A DNA stretch of 64,000 nt from Roseomonas genomospecies 6 (GTDB taxonomy: Bacteria > Pseudomonadota > Alphaproteobacteria > Azospirillales > Azospirillaceae), in assembly GCF_008365375.1 (NCBI RefSeq), contig NZ_QOKW01000001.1:434001-498000 (forward strand). Reading direction: 5' to 3'. Under the pieces are notes generated by a model. It had not been told where the DNA came from, searched no databases, and saw only the letters and a program-made list of their open reading frames with translations. How positions within the stretch are numbered: the stretch's first letter is position 1; the number at the start of each line of letters is the position of its first letter. A program made the position numbers and the translations under genes. Positions 62,614 to 64,000 of this stretch are shown here, piece after piece.

Positions 62614-64000
62614 GCGGCACCTTTCTGCTCGGACAGGGTCTGCTGCAGCGCGTACAGCAGAGCGTCACGGTCGAACTTGGCGACATAGTCGGTGAACCCG
62701 GCCTGACGGCCGCGGTCGAGGTCGCGCGGGGAGGCGTGGCTGGACAGGGCGACCATCGGCGTTGCGCTCCAGCGGGTGCCGCCCTGGCGGACCGCCTCGG
62801 CGAAGTCGAAGCCGCTCATGCCCGGCATCTCGATGTCGGAAACGATGACGTCGAAGTCCTCGCCCGCCTCGCAGAGCGCCAGCGCCTCGTTGGCGTTCTC
62901 CACCGCGGTGACGTCGTAGCCGGCGACCGACAGCAGCGGGGTCAGAAGGTTGCGGAAGAACGGGCTGTCATCGACCAGCAGAACGCGCTGGAGCGCCTTC
63001 TCCTCCTCGTACGCATCGGTCGAGGACGAGCCGAACCAGTCCTTGTAGGCCTGGGTCAGGAAGAAGCCCGCGTCGATCACGTCTGTCGCCTTGCCGGCGA
63101 TGATCGCCGAACCCATCAGGCCCGGACGGTCGGCGGTGAGCTGCACCACCAGACGCTCCTCCACGATGTCCACGATCTCGTCCACGATCAGGCCCATGGA
63201 ACGGTCGCCGTCGGCGAAGACCAGCACCGGCTGACGGCCTTCCTGGCCCATCATGAAGCCCGGATCGATCGGCACCAGCGGCATCAGCTTGCCGCGGTAC
63301 TGGACCACCGGCATGCCGTTGGACGATTCGACGCTGGCGAGGTCCACATCTTCCAGGCGGGCGACCAGCGACAGCGGCACCGCCTTCGGCGCGCCGGCCC
63401 CGGCGCGGAACAGCAGCAGCGCCATCTTGTCCTCCTGGCGGGTCGCCTGGACGGAGGTCGCCTCCTTGGACATGGTCTCGCCCATGGCCATCTCGCCGGT
63501 GGCCGACGCGATGCCGTTCGGGTCCAGGATCATGATGACCGAGCCGTCGCCGAGGATGGTGTTGCCCGAGAACATCTCGATGTGGCGCAGGATCGGCGCC
63601 ACCGGCTTCACCACGATTTCCTCGGTGTCGAACACGCGGTCGACCATGATGCCGAAGGTGTAGGTGCCGACCTGCGTGACCACGATGAAGGTCTCGTCGG
63701 TCTTCTTCTCCTCGCCTTCCTTGTCGTCGAGCCGCAGCAGCTCCTGCAGCGAGACCAGCGGCAGCAGGCGGTTGCGCAGGCGCAGGACCGGCGTTCCCTT
63801 CAGCCGCTCGATGGTGTGCTCGCTGTCGGCGGCGGCGCGCACCAGCTCGACCACGCTGATCTGCGGGATGGCGAAGCGCTCGCCGGCGCATTCCACGATC
63901 AGGGCGGAGACGATGGCCAGCGTCAGCGGGATCTTGATGACGAAGGTCGAGCCCTTGCCCTGCTGGGACTTGATCTCGATCGTGCCGCCGATCTTCTCGA
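62610..64000 (-). CDS. cheA: Chemotaxis histidine kinase CheA, hybrid, C-terminal part (N-terminus off the window)
   Basis: The frame is open to the right edge, giving at least 463 codons. At the edge, EKIGGTIEIKSQQGKGSTFV then IKIPLTLAIVSALIVECAGE is the end of the ATP-binding domain running into the coupling domain. Two CheW-like domains follow (FAIPQISVVELVRAAADSEH, and KAVPLSLVARLEDVDLASVE with YRGKLMPLVPIDPGF). A C-terminal receiver domain has LQRVLLVDDSPFFRNLLTPL and DFDVIVSDIEMPGMSGFDFA. A GTG near 63896 is internal, not a start. CheA with a fused receiver heads the A. brasilense-type Che1 operon. The His-phosphotransfer and kinase domains lie beyond the edge. Confidence 0.93.
   Translation of the reverse strand, partial: EKIGGTIEIKSQQGKGSTFVIKIPLTLAIVSALIVECAGERFAIPQISVVELVRAAADSEHTIERLKGTPVLRLRNRLLPLVSLQELLRLDDKEGEEKKTDETFIVVTQVGTYTFGIMVDRVFDTEEIVVKPVAPILRHIEMFSGNTILGDGSVIMILDPNGIASATGEMAMGETMSKEATSVQATRQEDKMALLLFRAGAGAPKAVPLSLVARLEDVDLASVESSNGMPVVQYRGKLMPLVPIDPGFMMGQEGRQPVLVFADGDRSMGLIVDEIVDIVEERLVVQLTADRPGLMGSAIIAGKATDVIDAGFFLTQAYKDWFGSSSTDAYEEEKALQRVLLVDDSPFFRNLLTPLLSVAGYDVTAVENANEALALCEAGEDFDVIVSDIEMPGMSGFDFAEAVRQGGTRWSATPMVALSSHASPRDLDRGRQAGFTDYVAKFDRDALLYALQQTLSEQKGAA

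Noticed and set aside
62610..63896. A separate gene starting at the GTG at 63896
   Set aside because: The frame continues to the window edge with CheA ATP-binding-domain sequence (GKGSTFVIKIPLTLAIVSAL), so the GTG is internal to cheA.

Overview
This is a high-GC alphaproteobacterial chromosome segment, most likely from Azospirillum or a close Rhodospirillales relative. The main evidence is the cheA-cheW-cheY-cheB-cheR order at the right end, which matches the Che1 operon known from Azospirillum brasilense. The aerobic-type cobalamin cluster, the ketone-body genes and the very GC-rich codon use agree with this. No rRNA, phage, insertion sequence, integrase or CRISPR array was seen. The window looks like core chromosome, peppered with short GC-rich palindromic intergenic repeats.

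Layout. 1-6005: partial YeeE/YedE sulfur transporter, a metallo-beta-lactamase-fold hydrolase, and a three-gene ABC importer (ATPase, fused double permease, binding protein). 6127-10642: small redox-type proteins, a D,D-carboxypeptidase, an L,D-transpeptidase and a small exported protein. 10961-15661: MarR regulator, small proteins, a large hybrid sensor kinase, then tRNA-Leu(CAG) and tRNA-Ala(GGC). 15863-18185: an FAD amine oxidase and small proteins. 18266-27316: an alpha-glucan/trehalose locus whose first gene encodes maltokinase, TreZ and MalQ in one polypeptide of about 1,889 residues, followed by treY and a cupin. 27494-29661: small proteins, a receiver protein and a glutathione transferase. 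29890-37527 (minus): a branched-chain-amino-acid-type ABC importer followed by acetoacetyl-CoA synthetase and 3-hydroxybutyrate dehydrogenase, behind a good sigma-54 promoter match. 37993-53730: cobalamin riboswitch, then cobW, cobN, cobG, cobH, cobI, cobJ, cobK, cobL, cobE, cobM, cbiD, cobA, cobB and bluB. 53740-55126: an SDR gene and its divergent TetR regulator with paired operators. 55546-59572: a 5'-nucleotidase-like exported protein that has lost its metal ligands, 7 bp upstream of a sensor kinase. 59621-64000 (minus): the chemotaxis operon, with cheA running off the right edge.

How the genes work together. The trehalose locus makes trehalose from malto-oligosaccharides (TreY then TreZ), with MalQ remodelling chain length and a maltokinase domain that could feed maltose-1-phosphate to a GlgE route. 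The liv-type/aacS/bdhA unit looks like uptake and activation of a C4 ketone-body compound. The cob cluster is an O2-dependent, late-cobalt pathway (CobG, CobN), but at the C1-methylation step it carries CbiD rather than CobF.

The observations most worth following are the maltokinase-TreZ-MalQ fusion, a palindromic repeat inserted in frame inside cobG, the sigma-54 signal in front of the ketone-body unit, the degenerate nucleotidase beside a kinase, and the paired operators between the SDR and TetR genes.
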